Origin: AV40 sp038230255
GTDB lineage: Bacteria; Verrucomicrobiota; Verrucomicrobiia; Chthoniobacterales; UBA10450
Assembly: GCA_038230255.1 (NCBI GenBank)
Contig: JBBRNP010000005.1
Coordinates: 1-64,000, forward strand
Length of the DNA: 64,000 nt
Direction: 5' to 3'
Below the pieces are notes generated by a model, which worked only from the letters and a program-made list of their open reading frames with translations, did not search any database and was not told where the DNA came from. The position numbers were made by a program, and so were the translations under genes. Position 1 is the first letter of the stretch, and every line of letters starts with the position of its first letter. Positions 23,901 to 33,577 of this stretch are shown here, piece by piece.

Positions 23901-25250
23901 TTATTCTTCGACCGGCGCGGCCGGAACGAGCGTGCCGATGACGGGCGTACTGGTTCGAGCCCGTCTTGGACTAATGAACTCGTCCAAAGCTTTTTCGAAT
24001 CCGGGGTAGGATTCGCGCATGCACTCGGCGTCTTGAATGATCGTTTCGCCATCGGCGAAGAGTCCGGCGACGGCAAAGGCCATCGCGATTCGGTGATCGC
24101 CGAAACTGGACAGTCGCGCGCCACGCATTGGCGCAGGTCCGTGGATTTCCAGGCCGTCATTGAGCTCAATCACTTGCACGCCCATAGCCCGTAAATTGTG
24201 AGCGATCGCGGCAATCCGATCGGTTTCTTTGACACGCAGTTCATGAGCATGGCGGATGATGGTAGTGCCGCTCGCCAGCGCGCCCGCAACCGCGAGCACT
24301 GGCAATTCATCGATCAGCTGCGGAATTTCTTTCCCATGAATGACCGTGCCTTTTAGCGGCACACCGGTCACTTCAATGACGCCGCGCGGTTCCAATTGAT
24401 CGGAATCTTCAACCGCTTCGCGCACTTGCGCGCCCATTCGCACCAAAACGCCGAGCAACGCCGTGCGGGTATCGTTCAATCCGATGTTGCGCACGAGAAG
24501 ATGGCCGCCCGATTGCGCAGCGGCCGCGACCAACCAAAATGCAGCTGAAGAAAGATCGCCTGGAATGCTGAAATCACGCGATTCCGGGACCTGGTCGCCG
24601 AAAACGCTGATGGTATCTTCGGTTTTCGCCGTGCGAATTAGAAAATAATTAAACATCAGCTCGGTGTGATTTCGACTAGCCAATGGCTCATCCACGGTCG
24701 TTTTGCCCTTGGCGAAAAGTCCGGCCAGTAGAATGGCGCTCTTGACCTGAGCGCTGGCGATGGGCGAGCGATAATGAATTCCACGCAAAGATCCGCCGCG
24801 GATGCGCAGCGGCGGCGTTTGCTCGGGTCCTTCCGCGACAATGTCGGCGCCCATTTTTCGCAATGGCTCGATGATGCGGTCCATCGGGCGGCGGGCGAGG
24901 GATGGATTGCCGACTAACCGCGTCTCAAAGGTTTGGCCGGCAAGCAAACCCGCAAGCAGGCGCATGGTCGTGCCGGAGCCGCCGCAATCGATCTCATCTT
25001 TTGGCGGGGTCAGGACGCGTTTTTTTCCATGAACAATGAGGATGTCCGGTTCCGGCTGTTCAATCTGGATCCCAAGTGCTCGCAATGCGCTGACCGTGTG
25101 CATGCAATCGTCGCTCGGGAGAAAACCGCGCAAGTTGCAAACGCCGTTTGAAAGCGCAGCGATAATGGCTGCGCGATGTGAGATGCTTTTGTCCCCCGGA
25201 ACAGTGATCTCAGCTTCGATCCGAGGCGCTCGTTTTACGCGCAACTCCAT
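23901..25250 (-). CDS. aroA: 3-phosphoshikimate 1-carboxyvinyltransferase (EPSP synthase)
   Basis: This 449-residue cytoplasmic enzyme condenses phosphoenolpyruvate with shikimate 3-phosphate in the chorismate pathway. Signatures are VPGDKSISHRAA (Lys21, Ser22, Arg26), CGGSGTTMRLLAGLLAG, NPSLARRPMDRI, IASAQVKSAILLAGL, HELRVKETDRI and SFGDHRIAMAFAVAGL. The full family length is present. It heads the minus-strand aroA-cmk-plsC run; 61 bases separate it from cmk. The Gly residue of the GNPS-type motif is normal, so no special glyphosate statement is warranted. Confidence 0.97.
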   Translation of the reverse strand: MELRVKRAPRIEAEITVPGDKSISHRAAIIAALSNGVCNLRGFLPSDDCMHTVSALRALGIQIEQPEPDILIVHGKKRVLTPPKDEIDCGGSGTTMRLLAGLLAGQTFETRLVGNPSLARRPMDRIIEPLRKMGADIVAEGPEQTPPLRIRGGSLRGIHYRSPIASAQVKSAILLAGLFAKGKTTVDEPLASRNHTELMFNYFLIRTAKTEDTISVFGDQVPESRDFSIPGDLSSAAFWLVAAAAQSGGHLLVRNIGLNDTRTALLGVLVRMGAQVREAVEDSDQLEPRGVIEVTGVPLKGTVIHGKEIPQLIDELPVLAVAGALASGTTIIRHAHELRVKETDRIAAIAHNLRAMGVQVIELNDGLEIHGPAPMRGARLSSFGDHRIAMAFAVAGLFADGETIIQDAECMRESYPGFEKALDEFISPRRARTSTPVIGTLVPAAPVEE

Positions 25251-25313
25251 AAATCAATTAAGAAAGCGATGCTGCATTCAGTATCTGGCATTCAGCATCC
25301 GCCGCAACTCTCG

Positions 25314-25712
25314 CTACGGAACAAGAAAGATTTTATTCGTGAAAGGATCTTTAACTTCCGTGCCCGGCGGAAAACCGCGCACATCGACCAGTCCCTGATC
25401 GGCCGCATAGGGGCTTTTAACAAAGCCAGGTTTACCGGGAACCGGAGTGCCGTAGGGATAATCGCCTTTGGCTGTTTTTGTGGGCGCGGCCGCTGTCGGA
25501 GGCGGCGCTGGCGCTGACGGTTGCCCGCTTACCTCAGCGTTTTCCGGTGGAGCGTTTGGATTAAACGGCTGCTGAGTCGGCGGATTTTCGACGCCGGTTT
25601 CGGCCGGAAAGCGCGCCGGGGTACGTCGCGCGCTTGCGGGCGGTACCTCGTCCGGGGTGCAAGCCGAAATAAGACACCCGGTAAGCAGCGCTAGTAATAG
25701 CCACAATTTCAT
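25314..25712 (-). CDS. Proline-rich lipoprotein
   Basis: This 132-residue protein has a lipoprotein signal (MKLWLLLALLTGCLISAC, Cys18). A Pro/Ala-rich spacer (about 25-80) follows, then a conserved-looking C-terminal block: GTPVPGKPGFVKSPYAADQG and VDVRGFPPGTEVKDPFTNKIF. That block is frequent in verrucomicrobial lipoproteins; function unknown. It precedes aroA on the same strand and is divergent from the receiver-phosphatase gene 37 bases away. Confidence 0.7.
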   Translation of the reverse strand: MKLWLLLALLTGCLISACTPDEVPPASARRTPARFPAETGVENPPTQQPFNPNAPPENAEVSGQPSAPAPPPTAAAPTKTAKGDYPYGTPVPGKPGFVKSPYAADQGLVDVRGFPPGTEVKDPFTNKIFLVP

Positions 25713-25749
25713 AATTTACTTGGACGGAGTTTACACTGGTTCTATTTCA

Positions 25750-26976
25750 ATGCCAGTGCCCTCAGAAGCCCAATCTGATTTTGTAAAAGCCAATCCGCGG
25801 GCGACTTCCGAACCTGTTGCAGCAATGGAGACCGGTCCACAAATCCTGATCGTCGACGATGATGCAGCCAGTCGAAAGCTCTTGGCGCGGATGCTTTCTT
25901 CGGCCGGTTACACTTGTCGAGAGACGGACAACGCGACCGATGCATTAGATCTCATTCATCAGGAACAACCGACTCTTCTGTTGCTTGATTTCAACATGCC
26001 TGGAATCGATGGCGCGGAAGCGCTGAAACGGTTGCGGGCCGATCCGAACCCAGTAATCGCTCAGATGCCGGTGATCATGTTGACCGGCCACGGCGAGAGT
26101 GAAGTGCAATGCCTCAATGCCGGAGCGAACGATTTCGTAATCAAACCGATCAATGCCGAGGTGTTGCGCGCGCGGATCGAGACGCAGTTGCGGCTATATT
26201 CGATGCGGGCTCAGTTGCAGCAGCAAAATCAGGAATTGGAAGCATGGCGCCGCAATCTCGAGCGCGATTTGGCGGCGGCGCGACTCACGCAGCAAGCGCT
26301 GATTCCTCAAAAGCCGCCGACATTGGCGGGATGGGAGATCGCGGCCTGTTATCGTCCGCTGATCGAAGTTGGTGGCGATATTTACGGATGGCTTCCCATT
26401 AAGCACGACCGCTGGCTGTTCTGGATCGCAGATGCGACCGGTCACGGCGCTGCGGCGGCGTTAATGACAACTCTTGCCAAACTTCTGTTTCATCATGGAC
26501 ACGCCGAACACGAACGGCCCGCTACGATCATGCAAGCCGTGAACGATGATCTACGTGGAATTTTTGGCGGCCGCTCTTTCATGAGCGCAATGTGCGTGGC
26601 CCTGGACCCGAAAAGCGGACAGGCGAGCGTGGTCGGCGCAGGACATCCACCTCTCCTTATCACCCGATTCGGTCGCGGCACCGAAGCGATCGCCGCTTCC
26701 GCGCCGCCACTGGGGTTGGTTGAGCAATCGAATTTCACCGAGACAGAACTGGAATTGAAGCCGGGAGACGCGTTCACGCTTTACACCGACGGATTGTTCG
26801 GTGCGGGGAAGAACGGCCGGCAACCATCAACGCCGACGCAGCTTGCGGGAATGATCAACCCCTTTGCCACCAGTGCGCAGGGATTGCTGGAATTGATGTT
26901 AAAAACGGCCGCGCGCGACGCGGCCGAATCGCGGCCGGATGATGTTGCGGCACTTGTCGTGCGCCGGTCCAATTAG
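25750..26976 (+). CDS. Response regulator with PP2C (RsbU-type) output
   Basis: This 408-residue protein has an N-terminal receiver domain (DDD at about 36-38, phosphoacceptor Asp80 in LLLLDFNMPG, Thr in MLTGHGE, Lys in FVIKPIN). A coiled-coil linker with repeated Gln/Arg/Leu (about 150-190) leads to a SpoIIE-type phosphatase domain (VGGDIYGW, WIADATGHGAAAALMTT, GAGHPPLLI, LYTDGLFGA, DDVAALVV). It should convert a histidine-kinase signal into dephosphorylation of a STAS protein. The STAS protein at 16.3 kb is one candidate, and the hybrid kinase at 27.9 kb is a candidate input; neither link is shown. Alternative starts lie at 25657 and 25825. Confidence 0.9.
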   Translation: MPVPSEAQSDFVKANPRATSEPVAAMETGPQILIVDDDAASRKLLARMLSSAGYTCRETDNATDALDLIHQEQPTLLLLDFNMPGIDGAEALKRLRADPNPVIAQMPVIMLTGHGESEVQCLNAGANDFVIKPINAEVLRARIETQLRLYSMRAQLQQQNQELEAWRRNLERDLAAARLTQQALIPQKPPTLAGWEIAACYRPLIEVGGDIYGWLPIKHDRWLFWIADATGHGAAAALMTTLAKLLFHHGHAEHERPATIMQAVNDDLRGIFGGRSFMSAMCVALDPKSGQASVVGAGHPPLLITRFGRGTEAIAASAPPLGLVEQSNFTETELELKPGDAFTLYTDGLFGAGKNGRQPSTPTQLAGMINPFATSAQGLLELMLKTAARDAAESRPDDVAALVVRRSN

Positions 26977-27042
26977 CAACAAAAAAATTTTACCCTGAAA
27001 ATTAGTGTTGCCCTGCCGCGAACGAAGCATTAATCAGCCTGT

Positions 27043-27321
27043 ATGCCGAAAACCAAAACTCCTTCAAAACGCAAGCCCAATCCCGCCTTCATGAGGCCAG
27101 TCCAACCCGACGACAAGCTCTCCCTTATCGTTGGTTCAAAACCGTTGCCGCGTTCCGAGCTTACCAAGAAGCTCTGGGACTACATCAAGAAGAACGGTCT
27201 TCAGGACAAAACGAAGAGAACCCAAATCAACGCCGACGACGCGATGCGGGCCGTATTCAACGGCAAGAGCCAGGTCAGCATGTTCGAGATGACGAAGCTC
27301 GTCTCTGGTCACATTCGCTAG
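27043..27321 (+). CDS. SWIB/MDM2-domain protein
   Basis: This 92-residue protein consists of a basic N-terminus (MPKTKTPSKRKPNPAFMRPV) and one SWIB domain (LSLIVGSKPLPRSELTKKLW, DYIKKNGLQD, KRTQINADD, MFEMTKLVSGHI). In bacteria this eukaryote-like fold is known from Chlamydiae and related groups, either alone or fused to topoisomerase I, and is thought to act in nucleoid or chromatin-like functions. It stands alone, with 66 bases upstream that are AT-rich and may hold its promoter. Confidence 0.9.
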   Translation: MPKTKTPSKRKPNPAFMRPVQPDDKLSLIVGSKPLPRSELTKKLWDYIKKNGLQDKTKRTQINADDAMRAVFNGKSQVSMFEMTKLVSGHIR

Positions 27322-27454
27322 GCGCGGATGGTGGTTTGACTCCCCGCCTAAGACTGCGGGACTGGAATAGACTGAGCGGGCAAACCCGCATCAGTAGTGT
27401 TGCGCTGCAGCCGGGCATACTTGCGCCGACGAGCTGATTGAATCAAAGTTCGGC
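27322..27454. other. Short intergenic gap
   Basis: No gene, repeat or convincing terminator was recognised. A few GC-rich short complementary words are present (for example CCCGC and GCGGG near 27343-27360). Confidence 0.3.
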
Positions 27455-27901
27455 GTGAAGAATTTAATTGTACCATTCGCGGTCGTATTGGCCCTCTTCA
27501 GCGCGTCTTGCGCGCGCGCCGATGAGGCATGGACGAGCGATTATAAAAAGGCCCAGCAGGAAGCGAAGGCGAGTCATAAGCTTTTGCTTATCGATTTCAC
27601 CGGCTCCGACTGGTGTGGTTTTTGTTTCCAGTTCGACAGAGCCATTCTCTCGCAACCGCAATTCAAGGATTACGCGAGCAAAAACCTCGTTCTAATGGAG
27701 GTTGATTTCCCGGTCCGCAAAGCGCAGACCGTCGAAACGAGAAAGCAAAACCTGGAGTTAAAACAGCGATATCAAGTCGAGGGTTTTCCCACGTTGATCG
27801 TGTTGAATGGTGAAGGCAAAACCGTCTGGCGCTACGACGGCTTGTACCAGGGTGGCATCGCAGCCTTCCTGGCCGAATTGGACAAAGTTCGCAAAGGCTG
27901 A
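27455..27901 (+). CDS. Secreted thioredoxin-fold protein
   Basis: This 148-residue protein has a signal peptide (residues 1-22, ending near ARA) and a thioredoxin fold. The redox motif is SDWCGFC (Cys54, Cys57) and the cis-Pro is in VEGFPTLIVL. LLLIDFTGSDWCGFC is typical of the thioredoxin-7 / DUF255-like periplasmic disulfide proteins. The start is GTG at 27455. It is probably a periplasmic thiol-disulfide reductase or chaperone. No partner genes are adjacent. Confidence 0.85.
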   Translation: MKNLIVPFAVVLALFSASCARADEAWTSDYKKAQQEAKASHKLLLIDFTGSDWCGFCFQFDRAILSQPQFKDYASKNLVLMEVDFPVRKAQTVETRKQNLELKQRYQVEGFPTLIVLNGEGKTVWRYDGLYQGGIAAFLAELDKVRKG

Positions 27902-27941
27902 GCGCGTTGCTTCGCACGCTGTCGATCCTTGCAGCAAGCTA

Positions 27942-29831
27942 TCAGGTTCTATCGGTTTCGAACGCCCGTTGGAGAACATTCGCCAGTTCGTGACGGGTGA
28001 ATGGTTTCGGGAGCGCTGCGCGAAAACCGTAGGTCAGAAATTCAGCCAGGGCCGCTTCGTCGGAATAACCGCTGCAAATGATCGCCGTAACATTTGGATC
28101 GATGTCACGCAGCCGCTCAATCGTGGCCACGCCTCCCATTCCCCCGCGAATCGTTGCGTCCAGAATGACCGCCTGAAAATTTTCGCCACTCCGCATCGCA
28201 TCTTCGTAGGTTCTTAGAGCTTCCGCGCCATCCGGCACTGCTGTCACCGCGTAGCCCAGCGTCCCAAGGAGATCCGAAGTCAGATCGCGAATGGCGGCTT
28301 CATCATCCATCACCAAAACGCGTTGATGGTTGAAACTGAAAATTTCATTGGCCAGCGTCGGCTCCGGAAGTTGCGGTTCGGCATCAGTGGCCGGCAGATA
28401 AAACGCAAATGTCGATCCGTCCGGCGACGTGCTTTCTAGAAGCAGCAGGCCTCCGTGCTTTTTCACAACCGAATAGCTGATCGATAAGCCAAGCCCGGTC
28501 GCCAATGGCTTCGTTGTAAAATAAGGATCGAAAATCTTGGTCACCGTTTTTGGATCGATTCCGCCACCGTTATCTGCGACCTGCACTTTGACATAACGGC
28601 CGGGTCGCACGGGAAGATCAGCGTCCGCGTCGATTTCGAGATTGCTTGCCGAAACCCGGACCGTCCCGCCGTGCGGCATGGCCTCGCGAGCGTTGATGAT
28701 AAGCGCATTGATCACTTGTTCGATCTGCGCCGGATCGACGGCCGATCTCCAGAGATCTTCCGATATGTCCACATCCGCCCGCAGATTGGATCCATGGAGC
28801 GAAAATTCGGCTGCTTGCGTAACGAGACCGGATATCGAAGCGACCCGCTTCAGCGGCGTGCCCCCTTTTGAGAACGTGAGCAATTGATTGGAAAGTTGAG
28901 CGGCGTGTTGGGCAGCGCCGCCGGCCCTCGATAAGAATGAGTGTAGATTTCCAGAACTTCCCGGAGCTTCGATTTGCGCCAAACCGATGTTTCCCGAAAT
29001 AACTGTCAGGATGTTGTTGAGATCGTGGGCGATGCCTCCCGCCAGCGTCCCGAGCGATTCCAGTTTGCTGGTGGTCAGCCGCTCTTCTTCAACGCGTTTG
29101 CGATCCGTTACATCCCTCAAGAAAACTGAGACGCCGCCTCCACTGGGATAGGCGAGCAGCTCAAACCACATTTTGCCGCTCGCGTCACTTGCTTCGAATT
29201 CGACCGCTACCTGTTCGGACATGGCGCGCCGGTAATTCTTTTCGAACGCGTCACGCGTGAACTCCGGAAACTCCATCCAGAAATCCTTGCCAATCAGATC
29301 TTCGCGACGCCGGTCGAGCAACTTTTCCGCCTGTCGATTTACGAACGTGAATCTCCAATCTCGGTCCACCGCGAAAAATCCGTCACTCGTTTTTTCCAGG
29401 ATGTCCGTCATTTTTCTGACCGTTTCATGCAATTCGGCGCGCGCCTGGTTGCGCTCAGCCAGTGCCCGAATGCGGCGTTCCGCGACCGAGAGCCGGACAT
29501 TCAAGAGCGCCGGATCGAGCGGTTTAGTCAGATAATCGTTCGCGCCCGCTTCCAGCGCCTGTTCCAAGTCCTGCGCGTCATCGCGTGCCGTGACTAGAAG
29601 AATGAAAAATTCCTCGCCGTTGGACCCGGCCCGCAATTCTCGGCACAAATCCACTCCGCTTTTGCCGGGCAACATCCAATCCAGGATCAGAAACGGAAAA
29701 GATTCCTTTGTCAGCTCAACTTCCGCTTCTTCGGCGCTCGCGACCGCAACAACTTCGTGCCCACGTCGTTCGATCAGCCGCTGCAAAGCCCTGCGACTTT
29801 CCGAATGATCTTCAACGATCAGTATTCTCAT
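27942..29831 (-). CDS. Hybrid sensor histidine kinase (REC-PAS-HK-REC)
   Basis: This 629-residue cytoplasmic kinase has four parts. An N-terminal receiver domain (Asp51 in LILDWMLPG, Lys in YLTKPLD) is followed by a PAS domain (about 140-245), then a His-kinase core with the phospho-His in GGIAHDLNNIL (His269) and the ATP-binding boxes INAREAMPHGG, VADNGGGIDP and GLGLSISYSV. A C-terminal receiver follows (VLVMDDEAAIRD, VILDATIRGGMGG). No membrane helix is seen, so input is cytoplasmic or via the first receiver. The ATG at 29831 gives the classic MRILIVEDH start; an ATG at 29924 would add 31 residues. Output partner unknown. Confidence 0.92.
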   Translation of the reverse strand: MRILIVEDHSESRRALQRLIERRGHEVVAVASAEEAEVELTKESFPFLILDWMLPGKSGVDLCRELRAGSNGEEFFILLVTARDDAQDLEQALEAGANDYLTKPLDPALLNVRLSVAERRIRALAERNQARAELHETVRKMTDILEKTSDGFFAVDRDWRFTFVNRQAEKLLDRRREDLIGKDFWMEFPEFTRDAFEKNYRRAMSEQVAVEFEASDASGKMWFELLAYPSGGGVSVFLRDVTDRKRVEEERLTTSKLESLGTLAGGIAHDLNNILTVISGNIGLAQIEAPGSSGNLHSFLSRAGGAAQHAAQLSNQLLTFSKGGTPLKRVASISGLVTQAAEFSLHGSNLRADVDISEDLWRSAVDPAQIEQVINALIINAREAMPHGGTVRVSASNLEIDADADLPVRPGRYVKVQVADNGGGIDPKTVTKIFDPYFTTKPLATGLGLSISYSVVKKHGGLLLLESTSPDGSTFAFYLPATDAEPQLPEPTLANEIFSFNHQRVLVMDDEAAIRDLTSDLLGTLGYAVTAVPDGAEALRTYEDAMRSGENFQAVILDATIRGGMGGVATIERLRDIDPNVTAIICSGYSDEAALAEFLTYGFRAALPKPFTRHELANVLQRAFETDRT

Positions 29832-30066
29832 TTCTGGAGATATGAAGCCTTCCCAAAACCCATCGGCCGAATCATGCGCGAGCATTTCCGACCCCGAGGA
29901 ATGGTTGAGCAGGATGGCTGCCACGGCAGGCTGTTCTTCCGCTAAAGAAGAGAATCAGATTTTCCCCTACATAAAATCGAGATCCTCCGGCAATCGAGCC
30001 GCAGTGCCTTGCGTTACATTCGGCCTCTGCTAGATACTGCGAAGTTTGGCGCAGCCGTAGAAATTT

Positions 30067-30873
30067 ATGCCGGTGTTTCGTTATCTCCTTTGTTTTCTTT
30101 TTGCTTCGATCGGCATTGCCGCTCTACCGGCGAACGACGCAGTAGCGCCGCAAAGTAACGAAAAGGCCAAGACCGCGGCCCCAGTCGAACACGGGATCAC
30201 TTTCGATTGGGTCCATGTCGATGGCCCTTACATCGCAATGACGTTCGATGACGGGCCGAGCGCGAAATTGACGCCAAAGCTCCTCGATCTGCTCGCCGCT
30301 CATCACATCAAAGCCACGTTTTTCCTGATCGGCCAAAACGTCGCGGAAAATCCGGAAATCGTTGCCCGAGAGGCGCGAGAAGGACATGAAGTCGCGAACC
30401 ACAGCTGGTCGCATCCGAGCCTCGGTAAGATGTCGGACGACGGAGTTCGTGGGCAACTGCGCAAGACGGACGAGGCCATTCGGAGCGCGGCTGGCCATGC
30501 TCCTACTTTAATGCGGCCGCCTTACGGCTCGATTACACCGCGGCAAAAAAAATGGATTAACCAGGAGTTGGGCTACAAAATTGTGCTTTGGGATGTCGAT
30601 CCTTTGGATTGGCGAAGACCCGGACCCAACGTTGTCTGTAATCGCATCGTCAAAAACACACGCGCCGGATCGATCGTTTTAGCGCACGACATTCATCCCG
30701 GCACGATTGAGGCGATGCCGTGCGTGTTGAATCAACTCGAGGCCAAAGGATTTAAGTTCGTGACCGTGTCGGAACTGATCGCGATGGAAACACCACTTCC
30801 GCCTAAGCCTTCGCCATCGCCGAAACCGGCCGGCGGAAAATCGACATCTCCCTCCCCCGGGCCGCACGATTGA
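30067..30873 (+). CDS. NodB-type polysaccharide deacetylase
   Basis: This 268-residue protein has an N-terminal signal sequence (LLCFLFASIGIAALPA) and a NodB homology domain. The five motifs are present: MTFDDGPS (Asp61/62), ANHSWSHPSL (metal His112 and His116), RPPYGS, DVDPLDWRRPG and VLAHDIHPGT. It should remove N- or O-acetyl groups from peptidoglycan or another envelope glycan outside the cytoplasmic membrane. The C-terminus ends in a Pro/Ser/Lys-rich tail (PPKPSPSPKPAGG). The dynamin-like gene follows nine bases later on the same strand. Confidence 0.92.
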   Translation: MPVFRYLLCFLFASIGIAALPANDAVAPQSNEKAKTAAPVEHGITFDWVHVDGPYIAMTFDDGPSAKLTPKLLDLLAAHHIKATFFLIGQNVAENPEIVAREAREGHEVANHSWSHPSLGKMSDDGVRGQLRKTDEAIRSAAGHAPTLMRPPYGSITPRQKKWINQELGYKIVLWDVDPLDWRRPGPNVVCNRIVKNTRAGSIVLAHDIHPGTIEAMPCVLNQLEAKGFKFVTVSELIAMETPLPPKPSPSPKPAGGKSTSPSPGPHD

Positions 30874-30882
30874 GTTGCCGGC

Positions 30883-32601
30883 ATGATCGCCGACCGATAT
30901 TTGCAGCTCAAGGGCGATCTCGAAAGCGGCCTCGCCGGATTAATCAAGCTCGGCTCGGAGATGCAGCGGCCGGCTGAAGAGCTCGACACTTTGCAGGCGC
31001 TGCTGCGCGACATTAACGAACCGTTGCTCTTTGTGGTGGTGGGCGAAGTGAAATCTGGAAAGTCTTCGCTGCTGAATGCTCTCTTCGGCAATGAATTCGC
31101 CAAGGTGGATGTTCTGCCCGCGACCGACCGGGTTTACATTTTTCGCTACGGATCGGACGAGAAATCGACTGAGGTCTCATCGAAACTGACCGAGCGCTAC
31201 CTGCCGATTCCGTTTCTGCGCGATTTCAACGTGGTCGACACGCCCGGCACCAACACGATGGTGAAAGAACATCAAATGGTCGCGGAGGATTTCATGCCCC
31301 GCGCCGACATCGTCCTTTTCGTTTTCTCAGTCGCTAATCCGTGGACGCAATCAAACTGGGAGTTTCTGGATTTTCTCCAAAAAACCTGGCTCAAGAACGT
31401 CATCTTCGTCCTCCAACAAATCGATTTGCGCGAGCCAACCGAAATCGACGTGATTCACCGACATCTTCAGGACACCGCCATGCGCCGCCTCGGATTCGTC
31501 CCGCCGATCTTCGCCGTGTCCGCGCGCAAAGCTCTGCTCGCGCGCACCAGTGGTCTGGACAAGGAAAAACTTTGGGAAGAGAGCGCCTTCGCGCCTTTGG
31601 AAGAACAGGTCAACTTCATCGTCACCGAATCGAGCAGCCGAATGCTAAAACTTCGCTCAACCTTTCAGGCTGCGCGCGTCGCACTGGAAGATTTGAACCA
31701 GGAAATTCGCCGGTTCCTGGACAGAATTTTAGCCGACGGCGCGGTGCTTGATCGACTCAACGCATTACTCGAGACGCGCCGCGCGCAAATGCTCCGCCAA
31801 GTGGCGGCTCTGGTGCGCGAAGTAGAAGGCGCTTATGACGAGACGACGAAAGAAAGAACGACGCTACTTCGCCAGGAGCTGACGTGGTGGCGCAGCTTTC
31901 AATTGATTTGGCGGCCCAGCGTTGGGCAGCGAGAGTTGCACGGAAAGATCGAGACAAAACTGCGACAATTGCTGCAGCCGCAAATGCAAAAAGCAGTCAG
32001 TAAATTAGAAATAGATCTGCGCGGGCTCTGGCCCCAGATGCAAGATCTTCTGGAAAACCAATTGTCCGCCGATCTGCAAAAGCAAGCCCGGCAAAGCGTC
32101 CCCAATTTCGCCGGTCAACGCCGGGAACTCTCGGAATCAATCCAAGCTGCCTTCATCGACATTCTCGCCGGCAAAACGCTCCAGGAACGACTGGCCAGCT
32201 CTTATTCACAAACGGCGCTTTCATTGCGCGTTGTTGTGGCAATAATCGCGATGGCCGGAGCGGTCGCGTTTTTTGTCAGAGAACGAAACGCAATAGCGGG
32301 GACCGTAGCGCTAATTGTCGCAGGAATCGGGACCGTCCTGGCGATTTTTCTGGCGTTCAATCATCGTCAGAAAGTGCTACGCGACTACAAGCGCCAATTG
32401 TCTCCAAAACGAACCGAGTTTTCCCAAAGCCTCGAAAAACAATTCGCAAAGGCGATTGATGCTTTTTGCGCGGAAATGGCCAAGAAGTTCCAGGCTTTAA
32501 GAGAAATTTGCCAAACCCAGGGCCGGCGTTACGAACCGTGGTCGCGACGCGCAGAAGAATTGCAAACGAAGCTGACGGAATTGAAACCGCGGCTCGGCTG
32601 A
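30883..32601 (+). CDS. Bacterial dynamin-like GTPase
   Basis: This 572-residue protein is a large GTPase of the bacterial dynamin family. G1 is GEVKSGKSS (54-62), G2 Thr81 in LPATDRV, G3 DTPGTN (119 onwards) and the G4-like position is LQQIDLRE rather than TKxD. A helical stalk (about 260-440, GRLD-poor, Arg/Gln-rich) leads to two adjacent membrane helices (VVVAIIAMAGAVAFFV and AGTVALIVAGIGTVLAIFLA) and a second coiled region. Such proteins remodel or protect membranes. It follows the deacetylase closely and is probably co-transcribed with it; many bacterial dynamins occur as pairs, but only one is present here. Confidence 0.9.
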   Translation: MIADRYLQLKGDLESGLAGLIKLGSEMQRPAEELDTLQALLRDINEPLLFVVVGEVKSGKSSLLNALFGNEFAKVDVLPATDRVYIFRYGSDEKSTEVSSKLTERYLPIPFLRDFNVVDTPGTNTMVKEHQMVAEDFMPRADIVLFVFSVANPWTQSNWEFLDFLQKTWLKNVIFVLQQIDLREPTEIDVIHRHLQDTAMRRLGFVPPIFAVSARKALLARTSGLDKEKLWEESAFAPLEEQVNFIVTESSSRMLKLRSTFQAARVALEDLNQEIRRFLDRILADGAVLDRLNALLETRRAQMLRQVAALVREVEGAYDETTKERTTLLRQELTWWRSFQLIWRPSVGQRELHGKIETKLRQLLQPQMQKAVSKLEIDLRGLWPQMQDLLENQLSADLQKQARQSVPNFAGQRRELSESIQAAFIDILAGKTLQERLASSYSQTALSLRVVVAIIAMAGAVAFFVRERNAIAGTVALIVAGIGTVLAIFLAFNHRQKVLRDYKRQLSPKRTEFSQSLEKQFAKAIDAFCAEMAKKFQALREICQTQGRRYEPWSRRAEELQTKLTELKPRLG

Positions 32602-32623
32602 GAATTCGCGAGCGAACTAGCGG

Positions 32624-33469
32624 TTACTTCTTGGCGTTCCCGCTATTGCCGCCTTGCTGCACCAAACGCTGTTCGGCCTGACGACGCGCAATCACGAAAT
32701 GATTGTTCTCCCCGTAGCTGCGCCATGGTCCCGCAGGAACGTCCTGGGTATTAACAAACTGCCAGTCGGTCACATCAGTTGGTTGCAGTCCGAGGTAATC
32801 GCGCACCGCTGGTGAAACGTCCAGACCAGCGCCGTGATTGAGGTTCGGCTTCGGTCGTTCGTTGCCAAAGACGTATTGGAAGTGATCAGTGCGAAACGGG
32901 CCGCAATCCTCCCATTGCGCATAACAGGTGCGATTGCCTTTGCGGATCGCGATCCAGTGATGCCAGCAAACCGATTGCCCCTGCCCCATGTAGGCCTGTT
33001 TGAACCATGGAATTACCAACGGCGCTTCCGGCTTAAACTGCCCGTGGCTCACGTCGTTGTAAGGCAACGCGAAATAGAATGGATTCTGCCGGGGAACAAA
33101 ATTGACCGGAATGTAGTTACGCCGTTCGGATTTCTCAGGAGTATCGAACCCGCCATAGTTCGATTGCCAATTCAAATCCCATGAGCTGCGGAAGTTTGGC
33201 ACCGGGTTATTTCCACCGGCTTGTTCCCCAACCCAAAAGACCGTGGTCACGATGTTCGTTTTCCACGCAAAACGCTGGATCGCGGGACGAGAACTAGTGG
33301 GGACGAATACTTGCGGCTCGACTTTGAGCAGAGCCTTCTCGCGAAGCTTCATCGCATACTTGGCAAAATCGGCCGAAGTCGCGTAAGGAGAACTTGATTG
33401 CTCCTCCGCTCGCAGCGCCCCCACGGCGCCGGTCAAAAGTAAGAGGGCAAAGATTCGTCTCATGGCCAA
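32624..33469 (-). CDS. Secreted protein with possible double-psi barrel
   Basis: This 281-residue protein has a signal peptide (RRIFALLLLTGAVGALRA). The family is not recognised with certainty. The C-terminal half reads CWHHWIAIRKGNRTCYAQWE, DCGPF, then GAGLDVSPAVRDYLGL and WQFV. That order of a DCGPF loop followed by a DLSPAxxxxLGL-like segment is reminiscent of RlpA/expansin double-psi beta-barrels that act on peptidoglycan or glycans. The Asp and two Cys residues could be functional. This is inference from short motifs only. Confidence 0.65.
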   Translation of the reverse strand: MAMRRIFALLLLTGAVGALRAEEQSSSPYATSADFAKYAMKLREKALLKVEPQVFVPTSSRPAIQRFAWKTNIVTTVFWVGEQAGGNNPVPNFRSSWDLNWQSNYGGFDTPEKSERRNYIPVNFVPRQNPFYFALPYNDVSHGQFKPEAPLVIPWFKQAYMGQGQSVCWHHWIAIRKGNRTCYAQWEDCGPFRTDHFQYVFGNERPKPNLNHGAGLDVSPAVRDYLGLQPTDVTDWQFVNTQDVPAGPWRSYGENNHFVIARRQAEQRLVQQGGNSGNAKK

Positions 33470-33577
33470 AGGGTGGCCTGTTTGTATCCGATTTTTTCGC
33501 CTGGCGCAAGGCCTTTTCGGTTATGGAAAAACCAGCGCCGCTGGCGGTTACAAGCCGTAAAGCACTATCTGTTCCAG

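Noticed and set aside
23840..24169. Extension of cmk upstream into aroA
   Set aside because: The standard cytidylate kinase start is at 23839; the extension is the antisense-frame shadow of aroA.
25657..25749. Upstream start of the receiver-phosphatase
   Set aside because: The extra 31 residues overlap the divergent lipoprotein gene's start and add no domain.
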